Shown: positions 17,372-24,863, counted from the stretch's first letter. The stretch: 38,550 nucleotides of DNA from Micavibrio sp. TMED2 (GCA_002168225.1 NHBH01000008.1:1-38550), one strand, 5' to 3'. Notes: a model not told the origin generated them from the letters alone. Program-made: numbers and translations.

Positions 17372-18877
17372 TCAGCACACCAGTGAACGTTTCCCTTTTT
17401 CACCCAGAAGTGCGCTCGGCATCCTGCAGTCTGGCGGATTGATGGCGTAACAGAGGGACGACCAAACCAATCTAATTCGGCGGTCCATAAACGGGACGAT
17501 GTCGCCTCGCCCCCAATAGGTTTCATCGACGCACAAGATGCAGTGCGGGTCTTGCTTGGCGCCCTGAAACCGGTCGACTCCGAGATCAAACCGACGGCCA
17601 CGTTGTGCCACCCATCCTTCTTCGCCCCGGAACCCGATCAAGCCTTGCAACATCTCGTTGACGGCCATGGTCGCGGTCTCGGTCGTAAACGTGACTACGG
17701 CTGGTGCTGGGTTGTCGCCACCTCGGACATAAGCCTCGCGCTTTTGGCGCTCAAACTCTTCTGGCGCAGCGCGCCGAAGTTCTTCACTCGCCGCAATCTG
17801 CGGATCAGTGATTTTCCGGCACAACAGACACGCCGCCCCAGGTCGCAGCACGGTCACGCGGCCGACCATCGAGCCGGCCGCTTCGCCAGCGATCCTTGGG
17901 CTGATCGCCAGACCAAGATCAATCACCGGCCGCAGGTAGAAATACGCGAAACGGTTCAAGAAGAGACGCCCGGCATGGTCATCCGTGCAACCGAAGACGA
18001 TGTCACATGATAGTAAGGCATCTCGGGCTTCGTCTGAATCCGCCCAATGCGGCACGGCCACCGGTCGCACGCCCAGGCCGAGGCGGGTCAACTCGCGAGC
18101 TACAACCTCGACCTTTGCACGCATAGCGTCAGCGTCTTCACGCATAGCGCCATGAAGCCGATTCAGATTGGTGGCTTCAACGATGTCTGCGTCGAACAAA
18201 GCGATTTGGCCAACGCCCAACCGGCCAAGAAGCATAGCAACAGCGCTTCCAGTACCACCGCAGCCCACAATGCCGATCTTCAGTCGCCGAAGGATCGCGT
18301 TAATTGATGGGCCAAAGGCCAGGGCCTGCCGCGCGAACACGTCAGACTGGAAGCCACCTACTGTGTCGAGGATCTCGAAACGCTGCCCAACAGTTTGCAG
18401 ACCGGTCGCCGGTACAGGTTCCGTCTCGTCGAACCACACCCGCCCGATGAACTCATAGTCACCGATCAGAACGAGACTGGCTAGCATGGCTTTATCACCG
18501 TTGCGATTGCGGGCCAGGCGTATGAGCTCTCTTTCGTTCCGATCATCCTGTTGAGAGAAACTCGGAAAACCGGACGGATGGCTATGGGCAATACCCACCA
18601 CCAGCCCCTCTTCCTTTGCGCGTCGGCACGCGTCCACGAATGAACGGGTGGACCACGTCACATGTTTGCCACTTGCCGAGATTAGGTCGCGATCAGGGAT
18701 CGCTTCGACACGGTAGCTAGTGAGGCGGCATCGAGCACGACGATCCCAAGGGTCCATGGCAATGTGAGACACGCCATAGAACACATAGGCCGCTGCCTCA
18801 TCGCCGTTTTCCGGACGCAAGGTGGATCGGAGCGCCGTTGCATGGCGCTCCTGAAGGGTGACATCAATCAAGGTCAT
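17372..18877 (-). CDS. JAMM/JAB peptidase fused to ThiF/E1-like adenylyltransferase
   Basis: This 501-aa two-domain enzyme belongs to a bacterial ubiquitin-like pathway. Residues about 20-150 form a JAB/JAMM metalloprotease: Glu27 as the likely catalytic acid, and HSHP (98-101) with Ser108 and Asp111 giving H-x-H-x10-D. Residues about 180-450 form an E1/MoeB/ThiF-type adenylation domain: GCGGTG (205-210), LFDADIVEATNLNR (227-240) and GCTDDHAGR (296-304). Two CxxC pairs (350-353 and 446-449) should bind structural zinc. There is no Cys between them, where ThiF- and UBA-type E1s keep the thioester Cys. Its ATG overlaps the stop of the Ubl-E2 gene (ATGA), so the two are translationally coupled. 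The C-terminal 30 residues look unconserved. Confidence 0.9.
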   Translation of the reverse strand: MTLIDVTLQERHATALRSTLRPENGDEAAAYVFYGVSHIAMDPWDRRARCRLTSYRVEAIPDRDLISASGKHVTWSTRSFVDACRRAKEEGLVVGIAHSHPSGFPSFSQQDDRNERELIRLARNRNGDKAMLASLVLIGDYEFIGRVWFDETEPVPATGLQTVGQRFEILDTVGGFQSDVFARQALAFGPSINAILRRLKIGIVGCGGTGSAVAMLLGRLGVGQIALFDADIVEATNLNRLHGAMREDADAMRAKVEVVARELTRLGLGVRPVAVPHWADSDEARDALLSCDIVFGCTDDHAGRLFLNRFAYFYLRPVIDLGLAISPRIAGEAAGSMVGRVTVLRPGAACLLCRKITDPQIAASEELRRAAPEEFERQKREAYVRGGDNPAPAVVTFTTETATMAVNEMLQGLIGFRGEEGWVAQRGRRFDLGVDRFQGAKQDPHCILCVDETYWGRGDIVPFMDRRIRLVWSSLCYAINPPDCRMPSALLGEKGKRSLVC

Positions 18878-19788
18878 GCCGCAATCTCCAGCGCGGTTTC
18901 AACCCGCTTGAGAATGGTCCAAATACCGTCCACGCCAGGCCGCCATGTGTTGTTGTGGCGTGACCATCGCTGCCATCGCTGGCCTTCAAATTGCAGGGGT
19001 TGGTCAGCCTGACGTGGGTAACGCTGTGAAGTCGCTAAGGTCAGCCAGGGAACCGCGTAAAACATATCCGGTGCCGCGTCGGGATAACCCCTCGGTAGTA
19101 AAATCAGAATGTCCGCTCGACCAACTTGATACTTGTCTGCCGGTAAGCTGTAGCCATGGATCACGACCGCGTTCTGAGCACCTTCTTGATGCTCAGTGAA
19201 CGCGAGCCCACGGTCGTTGAGGTAGCGACGATCCCGTGTCGGCAAGACCGAGGCTTCAGCGCCTTCCGTCGACGTGGTGGCACCGGTGAAGAACCGCTCC
19301 AGACCTTTGCTATCGAGTTGGACCATCTCATGATCGTCGATCGGTCGGTCTTCAGCCCCACGGACCTCCATCCAAACGCCGTAACCGGGCTTGTTGGCCC
19401 CAGCGAGTACCTTGAGGACGTAGCCACTGATGACGCAGGCGCCCCATTCCTTGACCTGACTGTCCAGCTCAATCCGATAAGATGCTGCACTCTTGAACAC
19501 AATAAATCGCTCGACTCCGGCGTCGAGTAGGTCAACGGTGTCATCCAAGGCGAGCTCTTTCAGATCGCCATTGCGAAACAGCTGAAAAACCAGATGTTCT
19601 TCGGCTGGGCGCGCATCAACTGCCTCCAAGACCTGGCGGCCAGTGGGCACCGGATCGTCCAACCGATAGCTGCCAAACTGCAGCTCGGCATCTCCGATCT
19701 GAATGCTATAGGGACCTGCGTCACGCGGGCGACGGCCCTCCGACACGCAGCGGGTGATATCCTCAATATTCAACGTCTCTGCCGTCAT
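18874..19788 (-). CDS. multi-ubiquitin-like domains fused to an E2-like (Prok-E2 family E) domain
   Basis: This 304-aa protein carries two ubiquitin-like repeats of the multiubiquitin type (about 26-100, ending GVERFIVF, and 103-169, ending GLERFFTG). A C-terminal E2/UBC-like domain of family E follows (182-302), with the YPDAAPDMFY proline turn, WQRWSRH (272-278) and WRPGVDGIWTIL (282-293). The E2-like domain contains no cysteine; the only cysteines are Cys14 and Cys118. The C-terminus lacks a Gly-Gly tail. Start at 19788 is chosen because the predicted promoter puts transcription start near 19833, which excludes the longer frame to 19956. It is coupled by ATGA to the JAMM-E1 gene. By family it is a ubiquitin-like modifier and carrier; substrate and chemistry are unknown. 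Confidence 0.88.
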   Translation of the reverse strand: MTAETLNIEDITRCVSEGRRPRDAGPYSIQIGDAELQFGSYRLDDPVPTGRQVLEAVDARPAEEHLVFQLFRNGDLKELALDDTVDLLDAGVERFIVFKSAASYRIELDSQVKEWGACVISGYVLKVLAGANKPGYGVWMEVRGAEDRPIDDHEMVQLDSKGLERFFTGATTSTEGAEASVLPTRDRRYLNDRGLAFTEHQEGAQNAVVIHGYSLPADKYQVGRADILILLPRGYPDAAPDMFYAVPWLTLATSQRYPRQADQPLQFEGQRWQRWSRHNNTWRPGVDGIWTILKRVETALEIAA

Positions 19789-19839
19789 GGCTCTCGATCC
19801 TCTTGTGATGTCGCCGACCTGCATCGGCGTGATGTTCAT

Positions 19840-19868
19840 CATATAGTAGCCATTTTTTAGCCAGTCAA
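19840..19868 (-). promoter_or_regulatory. promoter of the Ubl-E2/JAMM-E1 operon
   Basis: Read on the minus strand: TTGACT (19868-19863), a 17-nt spacer, TATATG (19845-19840). This is a good sigma-70 promoter that sets the transcription start about 19833, some 45 nt before the chosen ATG. Two TGGCTA boxes lie in its spacer and a third overlaps the edge of the -35. Confidence 0.7.
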
Positions 19869-19918
19869 TAGCCAATTTAAGGCTATATTGTAATTGACAC
19901 ATGGCTTCAGATCGGCTA
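19847..19918. promoter_or_regulatory. 11-bp-phased TGGCTA operator arrays between divergent operons
   Basis: TAGCCA occurs at 19847-19852, 19858-19863 and 19869-19874, exactly 11 bp apart. In the opposite orientation AGGCTA (19880-19885), TGGCTT (19902-19907) and CGGCTA (19913-19918) lie on the same 11-bp phase, with the register at 19891 empty. The two arms meet at an inverted repeat ATAGCC-N7-GGCTAT (19868-19886). Such helically phased short boxes are typical binding sites for ribbon-helix-helix repressors, so the RHH protein encoded next door probably controls both operons. Confidence 0.65.
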
Positions 19919-19922
19919 TGTA
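19894..19922 (+). promoter_or_regulatory. promoter of the RHH-GNAT-XRE-ImmA operon
   Basis: TTGACA (19894-19899), a 17-nt spacer and TATGTA (19917-19922) form a near-consensus sigma-70 promoter. It overlaps TGGCTA-type boxes at 19902 and 19913. Transcription would begin near 19929, just before AAGGAG at 19933-19938. Confidence 0.72.
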
Positions 19923-19947
19923 CTGTGGACCTAAGGAGATCTGAGAC

Positions 19948-19962
19948 ATGAGACACACATGA
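19948..19962 (+). CDS. four-codon leader ORF (MRHT) overlapping the RHH start
   Basis: The operon's only good ribosome site, AAGGAG (19933-19938), is 9 nt before this ATG but 20 nt before the RHH ATG at 19959. The mini-ORF ends in TGA that overlaps the RHH start (ATGA). Translation of the RHH gene may therefore depend on re-initiation after this leader. This is inferred from spacing alone. Confidence 0.35.
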   Translation: MRHT

Positions 19963-20168
19963 CCAAACGCACGATGACCCTGAATCTCAACGAGGCTGAG
20001 ATGGGCGCTCTTGAAGCGTTGTCGGCCAAGAAAGAGTTGAGCAAAATCGGCGTAATTCGACAGGCTCTACGCTTGTATCAAATGGTTGATGCTCGTCTGG
20101 AGCGCGGCGACAAGCTGTTTTTTGAGGACGACAAAACCAAAGATAAATCGGAAGTCATGATGCTATGA
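19959..20168 (+). CDS. ribbon-helix-helix (CopG/Arc-type) regulator or antitoxin
   Basis: The 69-aa product has the RHH pattern: a short beta strand (KRTMTLNLNEAEM), helix A (GALEALSAKKEL) and helix B (SKIGVIRQALRLYQMVDARL), then an acidic/basic tail. It is the first gene of a four-gene operon and its stop overlaps the GNAT start (ATGA). RHH proteins paired with GNAT enzymes are classical type II antitoxins. It is also the best candidate to bind the 11-bp-phased TGGCTA boxes upstream and so regulate the ubiquitin-like operon. Confidence 0.78.
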   Translation: MTKRTMTLNLNEAEMGALEALSAKKELSKIGVIRQALRLYQMVDARLERGDKLFFEDDKTKDKSEVMML

Positions 20169-20800
20169 CCGTCGAGGTCACCCCGATTGTTTTGCTGGAC
20201 GTTCAGAAGCAACAGCCGGTTGTGGCTGAGCTTCGCCACGGCATCGAAGAAGCGCAGCTTGCCGATTGGGAAGGCGAATGGCTTCCCGAGCTCTTCAAAG
20301 CATTGCAGCGCTTGAAGCGGGCTGGCGTCGAACGTGCTCAATGGCCCCAAAGTCGCCATTGGGACTGGCGGCGCAAGACCAAGGCTGTCGAGGGGTTCTT
20401 GGGCGCACCTGCGTTCTGCATCACCTGTGATGGCCTTACTCAAGGTATGATGATCGTCGATTTGGACCGCCACCAGGCGCGGATCGATGGGCAGGCCGGA
20501 AAGCCGCTAGTCTACGTTGACTTCGTGGAAAACGCGCCTTGGAATCGTCCTGAACTGAACAATCCACCGCGCTTTCGCGGCGTCGGCAGTGTGCTAATTC
20601 GTGCCGCGATCGCGCTAAGTCACCACTATGAATACAAAGGCCGGATCGGCCTACATTCACTTCCACAGGCACATAACTTCTATGCAAACACCTGTGGCAT
20701 GACCGATCTCGGTCAAGACGAACACTATGACCGTCTCCGCTACTTCGAGATGACATCCGAACAAGCGGACGCCTTTATAACGAAAGGAGGGAAATCATGA
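20165..20800 (+). CDS. GNAT-family N-acetyltransferase
   Basis: This 211-aa protein has a C-terminal GNAT core: a beta strand (LVYVDFVENAPWN, 115-127), the acetyl-CoA pyrophosphate loop RFRGVGS (136-142), the following helix, and IGLHSLPQAHNFYANTCGM (161-179) with the Tyr commonly used as general acid. The N-terminal 110 residues are more divergent. The gene overlaps both the upstream RHH gene and the downstream XRE gene by ATGA. It could be an acetyltransferase toxin neutralised by the RHH protein, though it is longer than TacT-type toxins, or a modifying enzyme acting on the ubiquitin-like module. The acetyl acceptor is unknown. Confidence 0.78.
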   Translation: MTVEVTPIVLLDVQKQQPVVAELRHGIEEAQLADWEGEWLPELFKALQRLKRAGVERAQWPQSRHWDWRRKTKAVEGFLGAPAFCITCDGLTQGMMIVDLDRHQARIDGQAGKPLVYVDFVENAPWNRPELNNPPRFRGVGSVLIRAAIALSHHYEYKGRIGLHSLPQAHNFYANTCGMTDLGQDEHYDRLRYFEMTSEQADAFITKGGKS

Positions 20801-21294
20801 TGCTGACAATCTCAGAAGACTGGTGCCTCCGAATGGCGGAGCTGGAAGGCAACGCCGAAATCGGAGCTGGTCGCCTTGCCCTAGACCCAACCTTCGACGG
20901 TGAACAATCCACCGCCGACGACTTAGTAGCCGCCGCCCAAGACGACCAAATGATGCCGTTTGGCCGATTGGTTCAACTGCTTCGCTATGACCGCAGCCTA
21001 TCGATAGAGAAGCTCGCCGAGGATGCGGATGTGGAACTTGCCGATCTGATCGAAACTGAGGCCGATCCGCACCATAAGCCAGAGCCGCGGACGGTTTATA
21101 TGCTCGCGGGCTTTTTCGACCTGCCCTCGGAGAACCTGGAGCAGATTGCTGGCCTGACGCCGGTGAAAGACGTGCGACTAGTCGAAGAGGGCGTTCGCTT
21201 TGCGGCAAGATCAGAGTCTATCGCCACCCTCAGTGACGAGCAGCGTGCTGCGCTTGAGGCCTATGTGGCTGTGCTGAGCGAGAAACCCACGTAA
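20797..21294 (+). CDS. XRE-family helix-turn-helix protein
   Basis: The 165-aa product has an acidic N-terminus (1-50), then a helix-turn-helix region (FGRLVQLLRYDRSLSIEKLA, 55-74, and DVELADLIETEAD with the following helix RTVYMLAGFFDLP). A C-terminal helical tail follows. It starts inside the GNAT stop (ATGA) and is followed, 10 nt after its stop, by an ImmA/IrrE metallopeptidase gene. XRE plus ImmA/IrrE is a recurrent pair in which the peptidase cleaves or inactivates the repressor on a stress or damage signal. Its operator is unknown. Confidence 0.75.
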   Translation: MMLTISEDWCLRMAELEGNAEIGAGRLALDPTFDGEQSTADDLVAAAQDDQMMPFGRLVQLLRYDRSLSIEKLAEDADVELADLIETEADPHHKPEPRTVYMLAGFFDLPSENLEQIAGLTPVKDVRLVEEGVRFAARSESIATLSDEQRAALEAYVAVLSEKPT

Positions 21295-21304
21295 GGAGTA
21301 ACCT

Positions 21305-22243
21305 TTGGCCCGTAATCGCTTTCTCTCTGCTAAAACCGCAGCTGACATCGATCAACGGGTCGAACGCGTCCTGCGGGGGCTCGGAAACCCTGAGCCCCCA
21401 CTTAAACTTGAGGAGGTCCGCGAACTCCTGAAACTCGATGTGGGCTTCTACACCGCTGACGATCCGAGCATCGCGCGCCAAACGATTAGCCGCATCCGCG
21501 TTGCAACCATCCAAGTCTTCAAGCGCCCTTCTCTCCTCAAAGAGGCAATCGAAGCGCTTTCGCTCAAAGCCCTCTACATACCGGATCAGAAGCGCATCTT
21601 GCTCGATGCAGCCCTCCCGATCCTTAAGCACCGGTGGAACGAAGCGCATGAGGTCGGTCATTCGCTCCTCCCATGGCACGCCGGGATGATGTTCGGCGAT
21701 AACAGCACGACCCTGTCGCAGCATTGTCATGAACATATTGAAGCCGAAGCAAACTTTGCAGCCGGACGTATGCTGTTCCTTCGAGACCGATTTGATATCG
21801 AGGCGCGGGATTCCGCCCTTTGCATTGATACCATTCGCAGCATGAAAGGTTATTTTGGGAACACCCTTTCCACCACTCTCTACCGGTTTGTCGAAACGGC
21901 GGGCCAAGATACGCCACTGGTCGGCATGATGTCCTGCCATCCACATCCGGAGCGTCGCCCATCCGATATCCAGTCAAAAGAAGCCGTTCGCCATTTCATT
22001 CGGTCGCCAGCGTTTGGCCAGCAATTTAGCGCCATCACGGAGACGGATTTATTCACGGCGATCCAATCATACTGTGGTGCACAACGAGGCGGGCCCCTTG
22101 GCCAAGGCGCCTTGATCTTGGAGGACGATAACGGCGACCGCCATCGCTTTGTCTTCGAGACGTTCTTTAATCGCTATGAGGCGCTTACCCTTGGCGTGTA
22201 TGACGCGGCACAGCCCGCCTTACATCAAGTCAGCACCTTCTAG
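21305..22243 (+). CDS. ImmA/IrrE-family metallopeptidase
   Basis: This 312-aa protein contains the zinc-binding HEVGH (115-119) and the downstream EAEANFAAGRML (146-157), whose glutamate is the third ligand: the COG2856 ImmA/IrrE signature. The C-terminal 130 residues could form a sensing domain. The start is TTG at 21305, well supported by AAGGAG (21293-21298) at a 6-nt spacing that overlaps the XRE stop; there is no ATG alternative nearby. Family members (ImmA of ICEBs1, IrrE of Deinococcus) cleave XRE repressors after DNA damage. Here the probable substrate is the adjacent XRE protein. Confidence 0.82.
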   Translation: MARNRFLSAKTAADIDQRVERVLRGLGNPEPPLKLEEVRELLKLDVGFYTADDPSIARQTISRIRVATIQVFKRPSLLKEAIEALSLKALYIPDQKRILLDAALPILKHRWNEAHEVGHSLLPWHAGMMFGDNSTTLSQHCHEHIEAEANFAAGRMLFLRDRFDIEARDSALCIDTIRSMKGYFGNTLSTTLYRFVETAGQDTPLVGMMSCHPHPERRPSDIQSKEAVRHFIRSPAFGQQFSAITETDLFTAIQSYCGAQRGGPLGQGALILEDDNGDRHRFVFETFFNRYEALTLGVYDAAQPALHQVSTF

Positions 22244-22718
22244 CGGTTCCTGTCACCTTGCAGATACCAATATGGTGTCATCTTGATATCAGCAATGCCA
22301 CCGTTCGATAGTAGGACAGCACCTCACCGCGAAAAGCGGACCCAAGCTTCTGCTTGCGCGCCTGAACTTATGCGGTAGATGCCCCTGCATCAGTTCAGGT
22401 AACCCTGATGGAGATCCGGCTTGTACACGCGGGTGAGATCGAACCGAAAAGTGCAGACGAGCCGTGCGGTCGAACTCTACTACTCACACGCCGACAATAG
22501 ATCGTTCTTGCAATATGGAGCTCCTGGCGGTCCTCATCTAGATTCTTGCATGAAGCTGCTTCGCAGCATCCGCCGCCAAGCGGATGTCCGCTACGGGCCG
22601 ACAGTGACGCCGCCGCATGGGCGATCAGGCGCTTGGCCCGGCGGCGCAGCGAAGGTCGGGAAGGAGCCCATAGTTCCAGATGCTGCGCAGAATACGAATG
22701 ACAGCTTTCCTGGTCTGC
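22244..22718. other. non-coding boundary after the ImmA/IrrE operon
   Basis: No supported gene is visible in these 475 bases. A short inverted repeat CATCCGC-N6-GCGGATG lies at 22567-22586. This is where the rightward operon meets the leftward proline dehydrogenase remnant, so it marks the right edge of the ubiquitin-like island. Frames running across it share the sequence of the dehydrogenase on the other strand. Confidence 0.4.
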
Positions 22719-23585
22719 TTAGTTCGCCAGCAATCGGGCGAGGCGCGCAGCATTTGCTGGATTTTCGCCCAATCTACGCGCGGCATGCGGCCACCAGTCT
22801 CGGCCAAATGGAACATACAAACGCACACGTTCCCCTTTTTCGGAAACGCGCTTGGCTACATCTTCACGAACACCCAACAGCATCTCAAATTCGTATGATC
22901 CAGGCTCCCAGCCATTGCGCCGCGCTTGCGCGATCGCAAAGTCATGAAGGCGCGTATCATGGGTTGCAATGATGGGGTAGAAACCGGCCTCCTTCGCCGT
23001 TTGTGACAACATCATCTCAATCAGTTTTCGGGAGTTACCCTTGATTTCTTCGGTGCTTTGAAACGCAAGTTCTGCACCCGCAGCAAACGCCCCTTTTACC
23101 AGTCGCACCCGGCTCCCCCGCGCGATCTGCGCCGCAAGATCGCCCTTCGTGCGGTAAAGATAGGCTTGCAGCGTTAGGGCAACAGGAAACCCTTCATCCT
23201 GAAGCTGGTTGTGAATGGCAATGGTTGGGTCGTTGAGCGAGGCATCTTCCATATCAAACATAAGGCAGTTCACGCCTACAGTTTTGTTGCCGATGGCATC
23301 CTTGATTGTCTGCGCAATCCGGTGGGCACGATCTTCAACAAGCGCAGGGTCGATATGGTGTCCAATTTGCGTCGGGTCGACAGATACATGAATATCGAGC
23401 GCGCTATCTCGAAGCGCTTCGGCGACCTTGATTTTACTCTCGACATTCAGCTCAACCAAATCGAGCGTATCAACATACTCACCCATGTAAAACAGAGAGC
23501 TTCGGACGCCGTGGTCTTGGAGCAATGAGAGGGCGCGCTCTACGCCGTGGGCTTCGTGCTCACCGGCAACATACTTGCCTCGCAA
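22719..23585 (-). pseudogene. proline dehydrogenase, 5'-truncated
   Basis: The 288 residues match the proline dehydrogenase (PRODH) beta/alpha barrel that oxidises proline to pyrroline-5-carboxylate with FAD: KYVAGE near the start, SLFYMGEYVDT, VRLVKGAFAAG, PIIATHDTRLHDFA, EFEMLLGVRED and the substrate-binding tail RLYVPFGRDWWPHAARRLGE. Single-domain bacterial relatives normally have about 25-40 residues before the KYVAGE block. Here homology-like sequence (SEKRSFLRGKYV) continues only to about 23605, where a hairpin is joined. No ATG and no ribosome site exist upstream, only a TTG at 23585. The 3' end looks intact. I treat it as a fragment left by recombination; residual function cannot be excluded. 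Confidence 0.72.
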
Positions 23586-23609
23586 AAACGACCGTTTTTC
23601 GGATACCTT

Positions 23610-23636
23610 GAGAAGCCCGCTTAAAGCGGGCTTCTC
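23610..23636. terminator. strong hairpin at the truncated 5' end of the proline dehydrogenase
   Basis: GAGAAGCCCGCTT (23610-23622) is perfectly complementary to AAGCGGGCTTCTC (23624-23636), giving an 11-13 bp GC-rich stem. It resembles an intrinsic terminator without a clear U-run, or a transposon-end hairpin. It sits where the dehydrogenase reading frame loses homology, so it is probably the edge of a foreign segment. Confidence 0.5.
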
Positions 23637-23726
23637 TATCTATAGATATGTCCTAAAACTATATCTTGAAACAAAACGCCCCAAAAGCTAAGATCGCATC
23701 AAGTTTCGAGACACTTCGGTCCGCTC

Positions 23727-24803
23727 ATGCCATCTTTCTCACCCGATTTCCTGAACCACCTGTCCGTGCCGCCGCATCTCGTGCGGACCATCCGCGCGAT
23801 CGGGGAGCACAAGGGGCGGCAAGACCTCTATCGACTGCAAGCACCTGAAAAGCTCGAGAACCTTCGGCAGGTTGCCGTCATCCAGAGCGTGGAATCTTCG
23901 AACCGCATCGAGGGCGTCACCGCGCCGCCGGAACGGCTGAAAGCGTTGCTGGCCGAGAAGACCACCCCCCAGGATCGATCCGAGGGAGAGATTGCCGGTT
24001 ACCGCGACGTGCTGGCGACCATCCATGGTGCGGCAATGGACATCCCGTTCACGGATGCCGTCGTGCTGCAGCTGCATCGCGATCTGATGAAGTACAGCAC
24101 TCAGCCGGGCGGCGCCTGGAAGGCCGCGCCGAATGAAATCGAGGAAGTGCGTCCGGACGGAACGCGGTTCATCCGCTTCGACCCTACGGCACCGCATCTG
24201 ACGCCGACCGCCATGGCCGATCTGCACCGGGAATTCGCCGCGGCACTCAAGTCGGGGGAGCATGATCCGCTGATCCTGGTCCCGCTCTATGTGCTGGACT
24301 TCCTGTGCATTCACCCGTTTACGGACGGCAACGGTCGAATGGCGCGGCTCCTGTCCGCGCTCGCTCTGTACCAGCAAGGCTATGACGTCGCCCGATACAT
24401 CAGCCTCGAACGCCTGATCGAGACGACCAAAGAAGGCTATTACGACACGCTCTATCGTGCTTCGCAGGGCTGGCACGAGGACGGCCACGATCCGATGCCA
24501 TGGATCGACTACTGGCTCGGTATCCTGCTTGGCGCCTATCGGGAAATGGAGAGCCGGGTCGGGGAACTGACCACGGATCAGGGCACCAAGGCCGACATCG
24601 TGGTTGCGGCTGTGGACCGGATGCTCGGTGACTTCAGTATCTCCGAGCTGCAGGCGGCCTGTCCCTCGGTCAGTCGCATCTGGATCAAGAACGTTCTGGA
24701 CGAACTCAAGCGTGACGGCCGACTTGAAGTGGTTGGCAGGGGCAGGGGATCGAAGTGGCGCAAAGTCTTGGAACAGCATAGCGAGCGTCATAATGGCATA
24801 TAA
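23727..24803 (+). CDS. Fic/DOC-family AMPylase-type protein, class II
   Basis: This 358-aa protein has the Fic core motif HPFTDGNGR (196-204) with catalytic His196, and an N-terminal inhibitory helix with the S/T-x3-E-G/N motif in SSNRIEG (57-63), which defines class II auto-inhibited Fic proteins. A C-terminal winged-helix-like region (about 285-350, ending in a basic RGRGSKWRKV) suggests DNA binding and autoregulation. Fic proteins transfer AMP to target hydroxyls. No separate antitoxin is needed in this class. It stands alone, 60 nt upstream of a resolvase gene. The target is unknown. Confidence 0.88.
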   Translation: MPSFSPDFLNHLSVPPHLVRTIRAIGEHKGRQDLYRLQAPEKLENLRQVAVIQSVESSNRIEGVTAPPERLKALLAEKTTPQDRSEGEIAGYRDVLATIHGAAMDIPFTDAVVLQLHRDLMKYSTQPGGAWKAAPNEIEEVRPDGTRFIRFDPTAPHLTPTAMADLHREFAAALKSGEHDPLILVPLYVLDFLCIHPFTDGNGRMARLLSALALYQQGYDVARYISLERLIETTKEGYYDTLYRASQGWHEDGHDPMPWIDYWLGILLGAYREMESRVGELTTDQGTKADIVVAAVDRMLGDFSISELQAACPSVSRIWIKNVLDELKRDGRLEVVGRGRGSKWRKVLEQHSERHNGI

Positions 24804-24863
24804 TTACCGACATCATATACCAATAAATGCTGGGCTATGCCATTCCGCAGCCGAGGGCGGGTC

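Noticed and set aside
17124..17378. 84-aa leftward frame beyond the JAMM-E1 gene
   Set aside because: There is no ribosome site, the sequence is low quality, and it overlaps the end of the E1 gene; considered non-coding.
19789..19956. 56-residue N-terminal extension of the Ubl-E2 protein
   Set aside because: It crosses the divergent promoter and operator region; the predicted transcription start lies downstream of most of it.
23739..24791. 350-aa open frame antisense to the Fic gene
   Set aside because: The Fic motif and inhibitory helix on the plus strand identify the real gene; the antisense frame has no recognisable features.
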